Positions 1 to 6,491 of a stretch of 10,434 nucleotides of DNA are shown here, piece by piece. Position numbers and translations under genes: made by a program. The stretch lies in contig CBDUUP010000135.1 of assembly GCA_965370435.1 (NCBI GenBank), positions 1 through 10,434 on the forward strand, read 5' to 3'. The stretch's first letter is position 1; every line of letters begins with the position of its first letter. Source of the DNA: CBDUUP01 sp965370435 (GTDB lineage Bacteria > Chloroflexota > Anaerolineae > Anaerolineales > UBA11579). The notes beneath the pieces are model-generated. The model did not search any database. It saw only the letters and a program-made list of their open reading frames with translations, and was not told where the DNA came from.

Positions 1-1
1 A

Positions 2-1711
2 ATCCCCTTTATCGAAGACATCGCCGTTCCGGTTGAACATCTGGGCGAGTTTGTGCGCGATATGGAACGCATTATGGATGCCCATAACGTTCGCTGTGAG
101 TATTACGCTCACGCCTCGGTAGGTTGTTTGCATATCCGTCCCTTGATTAACCTGAAAACCGTCTCTGGCGTAGAAACCCTACGCGGGATCGCAGAGGATT
201 CAGTCGCCCTCATTCTGCGTCTAGGCGGCGCGCTCAGCGGCGAACACGGCGATGGTCTAGCCCGCTCAGAGCTTTTGGAAAATGTTTTCGGGGCTGAGAT
301 CATGGACCTGTTTCGTGAGCTAAAGCATTCCGCTGACCCACAAGGCATTCTTAATCCAGGGAAAATTGTCGATGCCCCCCCTATGGATGAGAACCTGCGC
401 TATGGATTATCCTACCAGCCTGTGACCTGGACGCCTGTATTTGATTACTCCCGTAAAGGTGGTTTTTTAGGCGCAGTGGAGATGTGCAACGGCGCTGGCG
501 TGTGCCGGAAATCTGGCGGCGTGATGTGTCCTTCGTTTCAAGCCACCAATGAGGAAATGCACAGCACCCGCGGGCGGGCGAATTTGTTGCGGGCTATGTT
601 TTCCGGTCACATAATAAGCAATCGTGTTGGATACGACCTATTGTTTGACGCATTTGACCTATGCCTGGAATGTAAAGGCTGTAAGTCCGAATGTCCCTCT
701 GGGGTGGATGTAGCCAAGTTGAAATACGAATTTCTCCACCAGTATTATCAGCAAAGCCGCCGCCCATTACGCGATTATTTATTTGCCAATGTCGGCCTCC
801 TGGCGAAACTGGCTGCGCCCTTTGCTTTCATTGCCAATCCTTTGCTTAGCAATTCGATACTAAGAAGGGCAGGGGAGCGTTTCCTGGGATTGTCTTCTAA
901 ACGCGATCTACCTGCAATAATTTCCTCGAAAATCCAATCTTCTGAACGCCACAAATCTCCACCCCAAACCGTCGAGACCGTTCTCTTTCTTTCCGATCCA
1001 TTCACCAAATATTTTTACCCTGAAATCCAAAACGCAGCGCTTCAAGCCCTTGCAGCCGCTGGTTGTCAGGTTCAAATATTGCCAGTCCTTGGCAGTGGAC
1101 GCACGAAAATTTCTAAAGGATTTCTCCCTCAAGCAAAGAAACACGCTCAAAAGGTATTGGATGCCATCTCCAGTTTGGACCCTGGGGGTGAATTACCGGT
1201 TATCGGAGTGGAGCCTTCAGAGATACTCACCCTGCGTGATGAATACCTTGATTTATTCCCCGGCGATGAGAGAGTCAAAGGATTGGCCGAACGCGCGTTT
1301 ATGATTGATGAATTCTTGATCCGCCCAGGACCTGATGATAAGCCACGGATTAAGCGCTTAGAAATCAAAGGCGAAGGCAAGCAGGTCCTTTTCCACGGGC
1401 ATTGCTACCAAAAAGCTCAACCTCCCGCCGTAGATAATTATCCTTCGGGGACCGACGCAACCGTCGCCATGTTAGAGTCTCTCGGTTTTGAGGTCACCCT
1501 GGTGGAGGCCGGGTGTTGTGGAATGGCTGGCTCTTTTGGCTACGAGGCCGCTCATTATGACCTTTCCATGCAAATCGGGGAGCAAAGCTTATTCCCCGCC
1601 GTCCGAGATGCCGGAGCAGATGTGACCGTTGTCGCAACGGGGTTTTCATGCCGCTCGCAAATCAAAGACGGGGCTGAACGACAGGCTCTCCACCCGGTCG
1701 AATTACTCTGA
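2..1711 (+). CDS. FAD-linked oxidase with Fe-S and CCG domains (GlcD/YdiJ-like), C-terminal part
   Basis: The reading frame is open from the left edge to a TGA at 1709-1711. The true start lies outside the window and 569 residues are visible; relatives of this fused architecture are usually around 950-1000 residues, so roughly the FAD-binding half is missing. Visible in order: the end of the FAD-linked oxidase C-terminal domain, with the EHGDG motif at visible residues 81-85; a cysteine cluster C162-x5-C168-x7-C176-P; a classic ferredoxin cluster C221-x2-C224-x2-C227-x3-C231-P; and a C-terminal CCG-type region with GHCYQKA, a CCGMAGSFGYE block and a GFSC motif near the end. Family members oxidise 2-hydroxy acids such as D-lactate, glycolate or D-2-hydroxyglutarate and pass electrons through Fe-S centres. 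The substrate cannot be told from this fragment. The gene converges on the deacetylase gene with a 34-bp gap. The family call is secure, the substrate is not. Confidence 0.9.
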   Translation: MPFIEDIAVPVEHLGEFVRDMERIMDAHNVRCEYYAHASVGCLHIRPLINLKTVSGVETLRGIAEDSVALILRLGGALSGEHGDGLARSELLENVFGAEIMDLFRELKHSADPQGILNPGKIVDAPPMDENLRYGLSYQPVTWTPVFDYSRKGGFLGAVEMCNGAGVCRKSGGVMCPSFQATNEEMHSTRGRANLLRAMFSGHIISNRVGYDLLFDAFDLCLECKGCKSECPSGVDVAKLKYEFLHQYYQQSRRPLRDYLFANVGLLAKLAAPFAFIANPLLSNSILRRAGERFLGLSSKRDLPAIISSKIQSSERHKSPPQTVETVLFLSDPFTKYFYPEIQNAALQALAAAGCQVQILPVLGSGRTKISKGFLPQAKKHAQKVLDAISSLDPGGELPVIGVEPSEILTLRDEYLDLFPGDERVKGLAERAFMIDEFLIRPGPDDKPRIKRLEIKGEGKQVLFHGHCYQKAQPPAVDNYPSGTDATVAMLESLGFEVTLVEAGCCGMAGSFGYEAAHYDLSMQIGEQSLFPAVRDAGADVTVVATGFSCRSQIKDGAERQALHPVELL

Positions 1712-1714
1712 CAC

Positions 1715-1732
1715 CAGATTTCCCATAATCTG
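1715..1732. terminator. weak hairpin between convergent genes
   Basis: A 6-bp perfect stem (CAGATT/AATCTG) with a 6-nt loop sits in the 34-bp gap between two convergent stop codons. There is no proper T-tract on either side and the stem is AT-rich. It could be a poor bidirectional terminator or chance; position is the main argument for it. Confidence 0.25.
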
Positions 1733-1745
1733 AGTTGTAATCGAT

Positions 1746-2534
1746 TTACGTCTTCTCTTCTTCCTCGTCACCCTTTTCTGTTTCCTCTGCGGCAACCCGC
1801 CCATTTGTTTTCTCCCAATCCTCGTCATTGACTAAAGTGACCACCCGGAACCCTTCCGCATAATCCATCTCTTTGCCTTTCCCGCGCTCTGCCGCCCATT
1901 CCTTGATGCGCGGCTCTGGGTCCCAATCTTTCATCTGGCTTTTGTGCGCCCGCAAAGCCTCGATTTTGATGTCAATAGTTTCAGAAATATTGATGTAGAA
2001 ATCGCTTTGCGCCCACCCAGAAACATAGACCTTACGGGGTTTATGGGCTTCGTATCCTTCCTCTGCAATTTCTTCGAATAGGTTGGGTTGCCCAGCCGCA
2101 GGGAAAACGGCATCCAGCGCAACCGTCGCTGCCGCGCGGTGGTCGGGCTGGTTGATGTATTCTTCCCCGGCCCACACCACGGTAGGATCCCCAGTTATGA
2201 CCACCTCCGGCTTGAACCGCCGTATTTCACGGACGATCTTCTTTCGCAGTTCAATGGTGGGTTGCAGTATACCATCCGGCTCACCCAGGAATATCACTTC
2301 TTTTGCGCCCACGATTTTCGCCGCGGCGCGCTGTTCAGTTTCCCGGATACCTTTAGCTTTTTCTCTCGTCATCCCCGCTTCAGCAATCCCGACATCTCCG
2401 CTGGTGCATATGACGTAAGATACCTTTGTTCCTTTATTTGCCCAGCGCGCCAATGTGCCAGCACAAGAGAATTCAATATCATCAGGGTGGGCGACAATCG
2501 CCATCGCGCTTTCGGGGACGTAAAATGTGCTCAT
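1746..2534 (-). CDS. PIG-L/LmbE family zinc-dependent deacetylase
   Basis: A 262-residue protein of the PIG-L/LmbE superfamily, whose members remove acetyl groups from N-acetylglucosamine-type conjugates and related small molecules using a zinc ion. The signature AHPDD is at residues 15-19, supplying zinc ligands H16 and D19 and, by family precedent, the catalytic base D18. The second ligand block is PDHRAA (H132), and the conserved R-x-x-E is at 64-67. No signal peptide is seen, so the enzyme is probably cytoplasmic. The C-terminus ends in an acidic, lysine-containing tail of about 15 residues (EETEKGDEEEEKT) that is outside the fold and probably disordered. The ATG at 2532-2534 has a GGAG at 2547-2550, 12 nt upstream, somewhat far. 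It is last in a probable operon, 48 bp after rpiA. Substrate unknown: mycothiol/bacillithiol-type, sugar-catabolic and antibiotic-type deacetylases share these motifs. Confidence 0.9.
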   Translation of the reverse strand: MSTFYVPESAMAIVAHPDDIEFSCAGTLARWANKGTKVSYVICTSGDVGIAEAGMTREKAKGIRETEQRAAAKIVGAKEVIFLGEPDGILQPTIELRKKIVREIRRFKPEVVITGDPTVVWAGEEYINQPDHRAAATVALDAVFPAAGQPNLFEEIAEEGYEAHKPRKVYVSGWAQSDFYINISETIDIKIEALRAHKSQMKDWDPEPRIKEWAAERGKGKEMDYAEGFRVVTLVNDEDWEKTNGRVAAEETEKGDEEEEKT

Positions 2535-2582
2535 ACTCTATGATTTCTCCGTTTTTTCTTGCCAGAATGTCGGCTGAATTGG

Positions 2583-3290
2583 TTATTCTTTCTTGAGATG
2601 CCTGATGCCGTCCGGCCCAGCAACGATCACGTCTGTTACGAGACCAATAAATAGGCCATGCTCAACGATGCCCGCTCGTTGGCCTAGCTGACCAGCCAGA
2701 GCGGCTGGATCGTTTATCGGCCCAAAATTGCAATCCAGAATGTGATTCCCCTGATCGGTCCGATACGGATTTCCACCGTCATCAAGGCGCAGAGTCACTT
2801 CAGCGCCCAAACCGGCGATATAGGCAACCTGAGTTTTCCAGCCGAACGGAACGATTTCAACTGGCAGCGCCCAGTTTGTGCCCAGCTTGGGGGAGAGCTT
2901 TGATTCGTCCACAATGATGATTTCGCGCTTGCTGTTTTGGGCGACGATCTTCTCTCGTAAAAGCGCGCCGCCTCCGCCTTTGATAACATTTAAATCAGGA
3001 TCAACCTCATCTGCGCCATCAATAGTGAGGTCAATTGTTTGTCGTTCATCAAGCGTGGTCAACGGGATTCCTAGGCTCCGGGCAACCCTTTCGGTTTCAA
3101 GCGAACAAGGAACCCCCACAATGTCCCGGATTTTCTTTTCAGCTAGTAATTCAGCCAGGTAATGCACTGCGAGGATCGCCGTGCTGCCAGCCCCAAGCCC
3201 GACCACCATGCCCGATCTCACCATCTGTACCGCGCTTTCAGCGGCTTGCTTTTTATATTTGACAACCTCATCATTCATTTTCGTACCCAT
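2583..3290 (-). CDS. rpiA: ribose-5-phosphate isomerase A
   Basis: A 235-residue protein that aligns by motif with E. coli RpiA, which interconverts ribose 5-phosphate and ribulose 5-phosphate in the non-oxidative pentose phosphate pathway. Visible motifs are the phosphate loop GLGAGSTA (31-38), DGADEVDP (91-98), KGGGGALLREK (104-114), DESK (128-131) and GIVEHGLF near the C-terminus. D91, D94, K104 and E113 match the spacing of the E. coli catalytic residues D81, D84, K94 and E103, so the enzyme should be active. The start is uncertain. The ATG at 3288-3290 has no clear Shine-Dalgarno sequence and lies 5 nt from an 11-bp hairpin. An in-frame ATG at 3276-3278 gives an N-terminus closer in length to E. 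coli RpiA. It lies 70 bp after the aldolase and 48 bp before the deacetylase, on the same strand. Confidence 0.96.
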   Translation of the reverse strand: MGTKMNDEVVKYKKQAAESAVQMVRSGMVVGLGAGSTAILAVHYLAELLAEKKIRDIVGVPCSLETERVARSLGIPLTTLDERQTIDLTIDGADEVDPDLNVIKGGGGALLREKIVAQNSKREIIIVDESKLSPKLGTNWALPVEIVPFGWKTQVAYIAGLGAEVTLRLDDGGNPYRTDQGNHILDCNFGPINDPAALAGQLGQRAGIVEHGLFIGLVTDVIVAGPDGIRHLKKE

Positions 3291-3295
3291 AAAGA

Positions 3296-3328
3296 TTCGA
3301 CGACGCCAGAGCGGTAAGCGTCGTCGAA
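3296..3328 (-). repeat. 11-bp perfect inverted repeat in front of rpiA
   Basis: The arms TTCGACGACGC (3296-3306) and GCGTCGTCGAA (3318-3328) are exact reverse complements separated by an 11-nt loop. The element lies in the 70-bp gap between the aldolase stop and the rpiA start. Read on the minus strand the hairpin is followed only by TCTTT before the start codon, so as an intrinsic terminator it would be weak. Other roles are a processing or stability hairpin between two operon genes, a translational control element masking the rpiA leader, or a protein-binding palindrome. The structure is certain, its role is not. Confidence 0.75.
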
Positions 3329-3360
3329 AGGCGGAAAGACGAATAAAAGATTAGAATGCT

Positions 3361-4284
3361 TTATTCCTCGTCTCGGTATATTTTTATGATCGTGTCCAGC
3401 ATTTTCAAGGCATCTTCTTTCTTGCGCTGGAAGGTGTTGCGGCCAATGATGGAACCAAACCCGCCGCCATCTCGAATCGAGCGAGCCGACTCGAAAATAG
3501 CATTTTCATCGTCCTTCTTCGCCCCGCCGGAGAAGATAACAATTCTACGGCCATCAAACGCGCTCTGGATAACGTGGCGTACACGCTCCTCTTGGGTGGA
3601 GCGAGGGACTTCATGTTCCTCATAGACTTTCTTGGCCGCCGCAAGCTCCAGGTGATCGGAAGGTAATTTAACTTTGATGAGATGGGCGCCCATCTGAGCC
3701 GCGATCTGGGCGGCATAGGCGACCACATCAAGAGCGGTTTCGCCGGCCTTGCTGAGGTCGCTCCCTCTTGGGTAAGACCATACCACCATCAGCAATCCGG
3801 CAGACTTCACTTCCGCGGCGAGTTCGCGCAACTGTTCATAGAGAAGTCGGCGATGTTCGGTGCCCGGATAAATTGTGAAGCCAACACCGACACATCCAAG
3901 TCGCAGCGCGTCTTTCACACTGGCCGTTTGCGCCCCCATGGGATTAGCTTCATCATAAAGCATATCGTGGCTGTTGGCTTTCAGGATTAAGGGAATCTGT
4001 CCGGCGAACTCGGCCGCGCCAGCCTCCAGAAAGCCTAGCGGCGCTGCATATCCACTCATCCCCGCCTCAAGAGCTAGGCCAAAGTGGTAATGAGGATGGT
4101 AGCCAACCGGATTGGGCGCAAAACTGCGGCCAGGCCCATGCTCCCAGCCCTGATCAACAGGTAAGATGACAAGTCTCCCCGTTCCTGCGAGGCGGCCGTG
4201 GTTGAGAATTCGGTACATATTTGTCAGCACCCCAGGGTTTTCGCTCTTATACCAACTTAAAATTTCTTTGACACGGTCAGTCAT
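3361..4284 (-). CDS. fbaB: class I fructose-bisphosphate aldolase, DhnA/FbaB (archaeal) type
   Basis: A 307-residue aldolase of the DeoC/LacD-like TIM-barrel superfamily that cleaves fructose 1,6-bisphosphate to dihydroxyacetone phosphate and glyceraldehyde 3-phosphate through a Schiff base. Visible blocks are VDQGWEHGPGRSF (43-55, N-terminal active-site strand), PLILKANSHD (98-107), WSYPRG (169-174), IKVKLP (203-208, carrying the lysine pair K204/K206 that includes the expected Schiff-base lysine) and a C-terminal phosphate-binding region with IVIFSGG and GGGFGSIIGRN. It is somewhat shorter than E. coli FbaB (about 350). The ATG at 4282-4284 has a strong AAGGAG at 4295-4300, 10 nt upstream, and a good promoter 32-60 bp farther out. 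It heads a same-strand run with rpiA and the deacetylase, placing two sugar-phosphate enzymes together. In some lineages close relatives also act in aromatic amino-acid precursor synthesis (ADH synthase), so that alternative remains open. Confidence 0.88.
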   Translation of the reverse strand: MTDRVKEILSWYKSENPGVLTNMYRILNHGRLAGTGRLVILPVDQGWEHGPGRSFAPNPVGYHPHYHFGLALEAGMSGYAAPLGFLEAGAAEFAGQIPLILKANSHDMLYDEANPMGAQTASVKDALRLGCVGVGFTIYPGTEHRRLLYEQLRELAAEVKSAGLLMVVWSYPRGSDLSKAGETALDVVAYAAQIAAQMGAHLIKVKLPSDHLELAAAKKVYEEHEVPRSTQEERVRHVIQSAFDGRRIVIFSGGAKKDDENAIFESARSIRDGGGFGSIIGRNTFQRKKEDALKMLDTIIKIYRDEE

Positions 4285-4322
4285 TGAGATCAGTCTCCTT
4301 AGAATAATATCATTAGCCTATA

Positions 4323-4351
4323 AGTATAAATGCTATCTATTGCACGGTCAA
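4323..4351 (-). promoter_or_regulatory. sigma-70-like promoter of the aldolase-rpiA-deacetylase group
   Basis: On the minus strand TTGACC (4346-4351) and TATACT (4323-4328) are separated by exactly 17 nt. Predicted transcription starts near 4316, giving a leader of about 30 nt that holds the AAGGAG ribosome site. It lies in the 118-bp gap after the dinB stop codon. Confidence 0.75.
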
Positions 4352-4402
4352 TTCTTTTGGTGAGAGTATATCAGAAAAGGAATCGACAAATGCAGCATCC
4401 AC

Positions 4403-5584
4403 TCAGGTATCAATTATTTCGTGGCCTCGTTTTATGGTCTTATCCCCAAACCGCTCTTGCAGAGAATCAACCGCGCCTTGCAACCGTTGTTGCTTTTGCC
4501 AATCAGAATCCCACAAGGATAGCTGGCGGGTCGGAGGCCCAAGTCCGCTTACCCCAACGCCAACCAAGCGTACAGCGCGCCTCTGATCCCATACCTTCTG
4601 GAAGAGTTGGTACGCAGCGGCAAAGATCACTTCGCCGTTATCAGTAGATTGCTCTAGCGTTACCTGCCGCGATAAGGTTATGAAATCAGGCCAGCGTATT
4701 TTGAGCTTTATGGTGCTGCTGCATAGATTGGAATTCCGCAATTGGCGTCCCACACCCTCAGAAAGCGACCGAATAATTTTCCTCAATTCAGCCCCGTCGT
4801 TTTTATCTCGAGCAAAAGTTCTTTCTTGGCTGATAGATTTTGCTTCCCGGCTGGTAGCAATGGGCCGGTTGTCCAACCCCTTGGCTCGCCGGACAAGATC
4901 CCGGCCAATTTTGCCAAACATTTCAACCAATTCAGCCTCCGGCCATCGAGCGATGTCGCCGATCGTCAGGATGCCTAGCGGAGCCATCCGTGCCGCGGTC
5001 TTCGGCCCCACACCCCACAGCGCTTCTACAGGGAGCGGGGCGAGAAATTTAGCTTCTTCGCCGGATGGCACCACCAATATGGCATTGGGCGGGCCGTCGC
5101 CTCGGTACGCAGCTTTACCAACGTCGGTGGCAATTTTGGCAACCAGTTTGTTTGACGCCACGCCCAGCGAACAAGGCAATCCAAGTTTCTCCCGAATAGC
5201 GTTCTGAATTTTCCGCCCTGTGGTTTCTGGCGGCTCTGGAATATCGCTAACATCCAAGAAGGCCTCATCAATGGATAACTGCTCGACCAAAGGGGTGATC
5301 GTACGCAAATAATCCATGACCTTTTGGGAAGCTTCACTGTAAGCTTTACGGTGTTGTTGCGAGATGATGATCAACTCTGGACAGAGGCTTATAGCCCTGG
5401 CGGTCGGCATAGCGGATCGAACCCCAAACCGTCTGGCTGCGTACGAACAAGATGACACAACCCCGCGCTGGTCTGGTCGCCCTCCAACTGCAAAAGGTTT
5501 GCCGCGCAACGATGGATCACGCTGCTCTTCCACCGCGCAGTAGAAAGCGTCTAAGTCCAGGTGAATGATTTTTCGGGCTGGCAT
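4403..5584 (-). CDS. dinB: DNA polymerase IV (Y-family translesion polymerase)
   Basis: A 393-residue Y-family polymerase for translesion DNA synthesis. The palm metal ligands are visible: D10 in HLDLDAFY and D106-E107 in SIDEAFLDVS. The steric gate that excludes ribonucleotides aligns to Y15 (F13 in E. coli Pol IV). Other family blocks are YAARRFGVRSAMP (48-60), SLGVASNKLVAKIATD (139-154) and the helix-hairpin-helix region beginning LWGVGPKTAA (189-198), followed by the little-finger domain. QLSLWD at 354-359 resembles the beta-clamp binding motif and is followed by about 34 more residues. Length is slightly above E. coli DinB (351) because of this tail. The ATG at 5582-5584 has only a weak GGTGA upstream, inside a small palindrome. 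A plausible promoter lies at 5620-5647. It is 118 bp from the aldolase, which has its own promoter, so it is probably a separate unit. Confidence 0.96.
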   Translation of the reverse strand: MPARKIIHLDLDAFYCAVEEQRDPSLRGKPFAVGGRPDQRGVVSSCSYAARRFGVRSAMPTARAISLCPELIIISQQHRKAYSEASQKVMDYLRTITPLVEQLSIDEAFLDVSDIPEPPETTGRKIQNAIREKLGLPCSLGVASNKLVAKIATDVGKAAYRGDGPPNAILVVPSGEEAKFLAPLPVEALWGVGPKTAARMAPLGILTIGDIARWPEAELVEMFGKIGRDLVRRAKGLDNRPIATSREAKSISQERTFARDKNDGAELRKIIRSLSEGVGRQLRNSNLCSSTIKLKIRWPDFITLSRQVTLEQSTDNGEVIFAAAYQLFQKVWDQRRAVRLVGVGVSGLGPPTRQLSLWDSDWQKQQRLQGAVDSLQERFGDKTIKRGHEIIDT

Positions 5585-5595
5585 GGTGAATCACC
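5585..5595. repeat. 11-bp palindrome at the dinB ribosome-binding site
   Basis: GGTGA-A-TCACC directly abuts the dinB start codon and contains its only candidate Shine-Dalgarno sequence. It could be a small operator or a hairpin limiting translation, but a palindrome this short can easily arise by chance. It does not resemble the known gram-positive (Cheo) or E. coli LexA boxes. Confidence 0.3.
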
Positions 5596-5619
5596 GGTTG
5601 GCTGAATCTATTTTCCCCA

Positions 5620-5647
5620 ATTGTAGTCCATTGATTGGAAAAATCAA
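5620..5647 (-). promoter_or_regulatory. candidate dinB promoter
   Basis: On the minus strand TTGATT (5642-5647) and TACAAT (5620-5625) are spaced by 16 nt; shifting the -35 by one base to TTTGAT gives 17 nt. It lies 35-63 bp upstream of the dinB ATG, just after the stop codon of the CGNR gene. No clear SOS box is visible around it. Confidence 0.5.
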
Positions 5648-5674
5648 AGAGTTTGTTTGTACTGGATATTCCGG

Positions 5675-6313
5675 TTATGCAGTGACAGTTTTGGCATCAT
5701 CACGCTTCCGGGCATAATATCTTCGAGCCTTCGCCCGGTTCCCGCAATCCCCCATGTCGCACCATCTCCGGCTTCGATTCCGGCTGTTGTCAAAAAATAA
5801 CCACGCACAACCTTCTCCATCGCAGACGCCGACCCTGCCTAATTCCTCGGAGGTGAGAAGATCGGTTATGGATTTCAGAACCGGCCATAAAATTTGATCG
5901 AGCGCTTCTCCATTAGCAGACCATCCCCAATCGAAGCCCCCATTTTTGTGACCGATGCGTGCATTTGGCATTATCTGAGATAATTCTGTGTTCAACACCG
6001 CCAAGTCGGACGCGGATGGTTCTCGCTCCCGTACAATCGAAACCACGATCCGGTAAAAAGTTTCCCGCATGGCTATTGTTCGAATTAGAGTCTTTGATCC
6101 TCTCTCAGGAAAACGTTCAGCCAGGGCGAGATAATGTCGAACTTCCTTCGTTTCCAGAAGCCCCTTTTTTTGGCACCATTCAACAATAGCCGAATATGTG
6201 TCGAGACGGTCGGTGGGATTTTCCCTGGCGCGCCATTCTAACGTGTTGGCAAAATCGAGACATAACCGCCCGAACGATAACGCCAAATTTGAATTAGTGA
6301 TTATTTTTTCCAT
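5675..6313 (-). CDS. ABATE/CGNR zinc-finger transcriptional regulator
   Basis: A 212-residue protein from the ATG at 6311-6313. The N-terminal ABATE domain (putative stress-response regulator domain) shows the family block GRLCLDFANTLEWR at about residues 15-28. The C-terminal CGNR zinc finger has cysteines C164, C169, C185 and C190, the last in the name-giving C-G-N-R, followed by an arginine/lysine-rich tail expected to contact DNA. Such proteins are treated as DNA-binding regulators, but effectors are largely unknown. A longer version beginning at a TTG at 6347-6349 is possible. The ATG is preferred because AAAGG lies 7 nt upstream and the predicted transcription start is only about 13 nt from the TTG. 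The promoter shares an exact 14-mer with the promoter of the neighbouring hydrolase gene, suggesting autoregulation and control of that neighbour (inference). It ends 90 bp before dinB. Confidence 0.88.
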   Translation of the reverse strand: MEKIITNSNLALSFGRLCLDFANTLEWRARENPTDRLDTYSAIVEWCQKKGLLETKEVRHYLALAERFPERGSKTLIRTIAMRETFYRIVVSIVREREPSASDLAVLNTELSQIMPNARIGHKNGGFDWGWSANGEALDQILWPVLKSITDLLTSEELGRVGVCDGEGCAWLFFDNSRNRSRRWCDMGDCGNRAKARRYYARKRDDAKTVTA

Positions 6314-6320
6314 AGCTATG

Positions 6321-6325
6321 CCTTT
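6321..6325 (-). promoter_or_regulatory. ribosome-binding site deciding the CGNR start
   Basis: AAAGG on the minus strand lies 7 nt before the ATG at 6311-6313. The in-frame TTG farther upstream (6347-6349) has no comparable site, which favours the ATG. Confidence 0.65.
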
Positions 6326-6361
6326 AGAAACGATATATCTAACTCGCAATTACGCCTTCAA

Positions 6362-6375
6362 TGGTTATATTATAC
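6362..6375. repeat. 14-mer shared promoter element, copy 1
   Basis: TGGTTATATTATAC here is identical to 7446-7459. In both copies the -10 hexamer occupies the same positions within the 14-mer, and the GGTTATAT half-site abuts it on the downstream side of transcription. At this copy no matching second half-site at the same 21-bp distance is present. A looser relative, GATATATCTAAC, lies at 6332-6343. Confidence 0.8.
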
Positions 6376-6397
6376 TATGCCTAAAGAGTGCATGCAA
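6369..6397 (-). promoter_or_regulatory. promoter of the CGNR regulator gene
   Basis: On the minus strand TTGCAT (6392-6397) and a perfect TATAAT (6369-6374) are 17 nt apart. Transcription would start near 6362, leaving a leader of about 50 nt to the ATG. The -10 box lies inside the 14-mer at 6362-6375 that recurs at the hydrolase promoter. Confidence 0.72.
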
Positions 6398-6427
6398 TTA
6401 TTTTGGCAAAGATATTTGTTAACGTGT

Positions 6428-6470
6428 GGAACACCGAACTAGGTAAGTAATCCGGTGTTCCGATTTTTTT
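6428..6470 (+). terminator. intrinsic terminator facing the plus strand
   Basis: A perfect 9-bp stem (GGAACACCG at 6428-6436, CGGTGTTCC at 6453-6461) with a 16-nt loop is followed, on the plus strand, by GA and seven T residues (6464-6470). On the minus strand the A-run precedes the hairpin and no T-run follows it. The orientation is therefore plus, although both flanking genes are on the minus strand. It might still slow polymerase leaving the hydrolase gene, which ends at 6492, but without a U-tract. Confidence 0.8.
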
Positions 6471-6491
6471 AAGTTGAGCTATTCTTATCTT

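Noticed and set aside
2083..2543. Overlapping plus-strand open frames of 111 and 151 codons opposite the PIG-L gene
   Set aside because: They lie antisense to a gene with clear family motifs, show no recognisable protein features of their own, and have no supporting ribosome site.
5600..5674. SOS (LexA) box upstream of dinB
   Set aside because: Neither a GAAC-N4-GTTC nor a CTGT-N8-ACAG pattern is present in the gap.
6314..6349. N-terminal extension of the CGNR protein from a TTG codon
   Set aside because: No ribosome site, almost no leader from the predicted transcription start, and the ATG at 6311-6313 has AAAGG at good spacing.
6198..6422. Plus-strand open frame of 74 codons ending just before the plus-facing terminator
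   Set aside because: Its position tempts one to pair it with the terminator, but most of it is antisense to the CGNR coding sequence and it has no convincing ribosome site or promoter.
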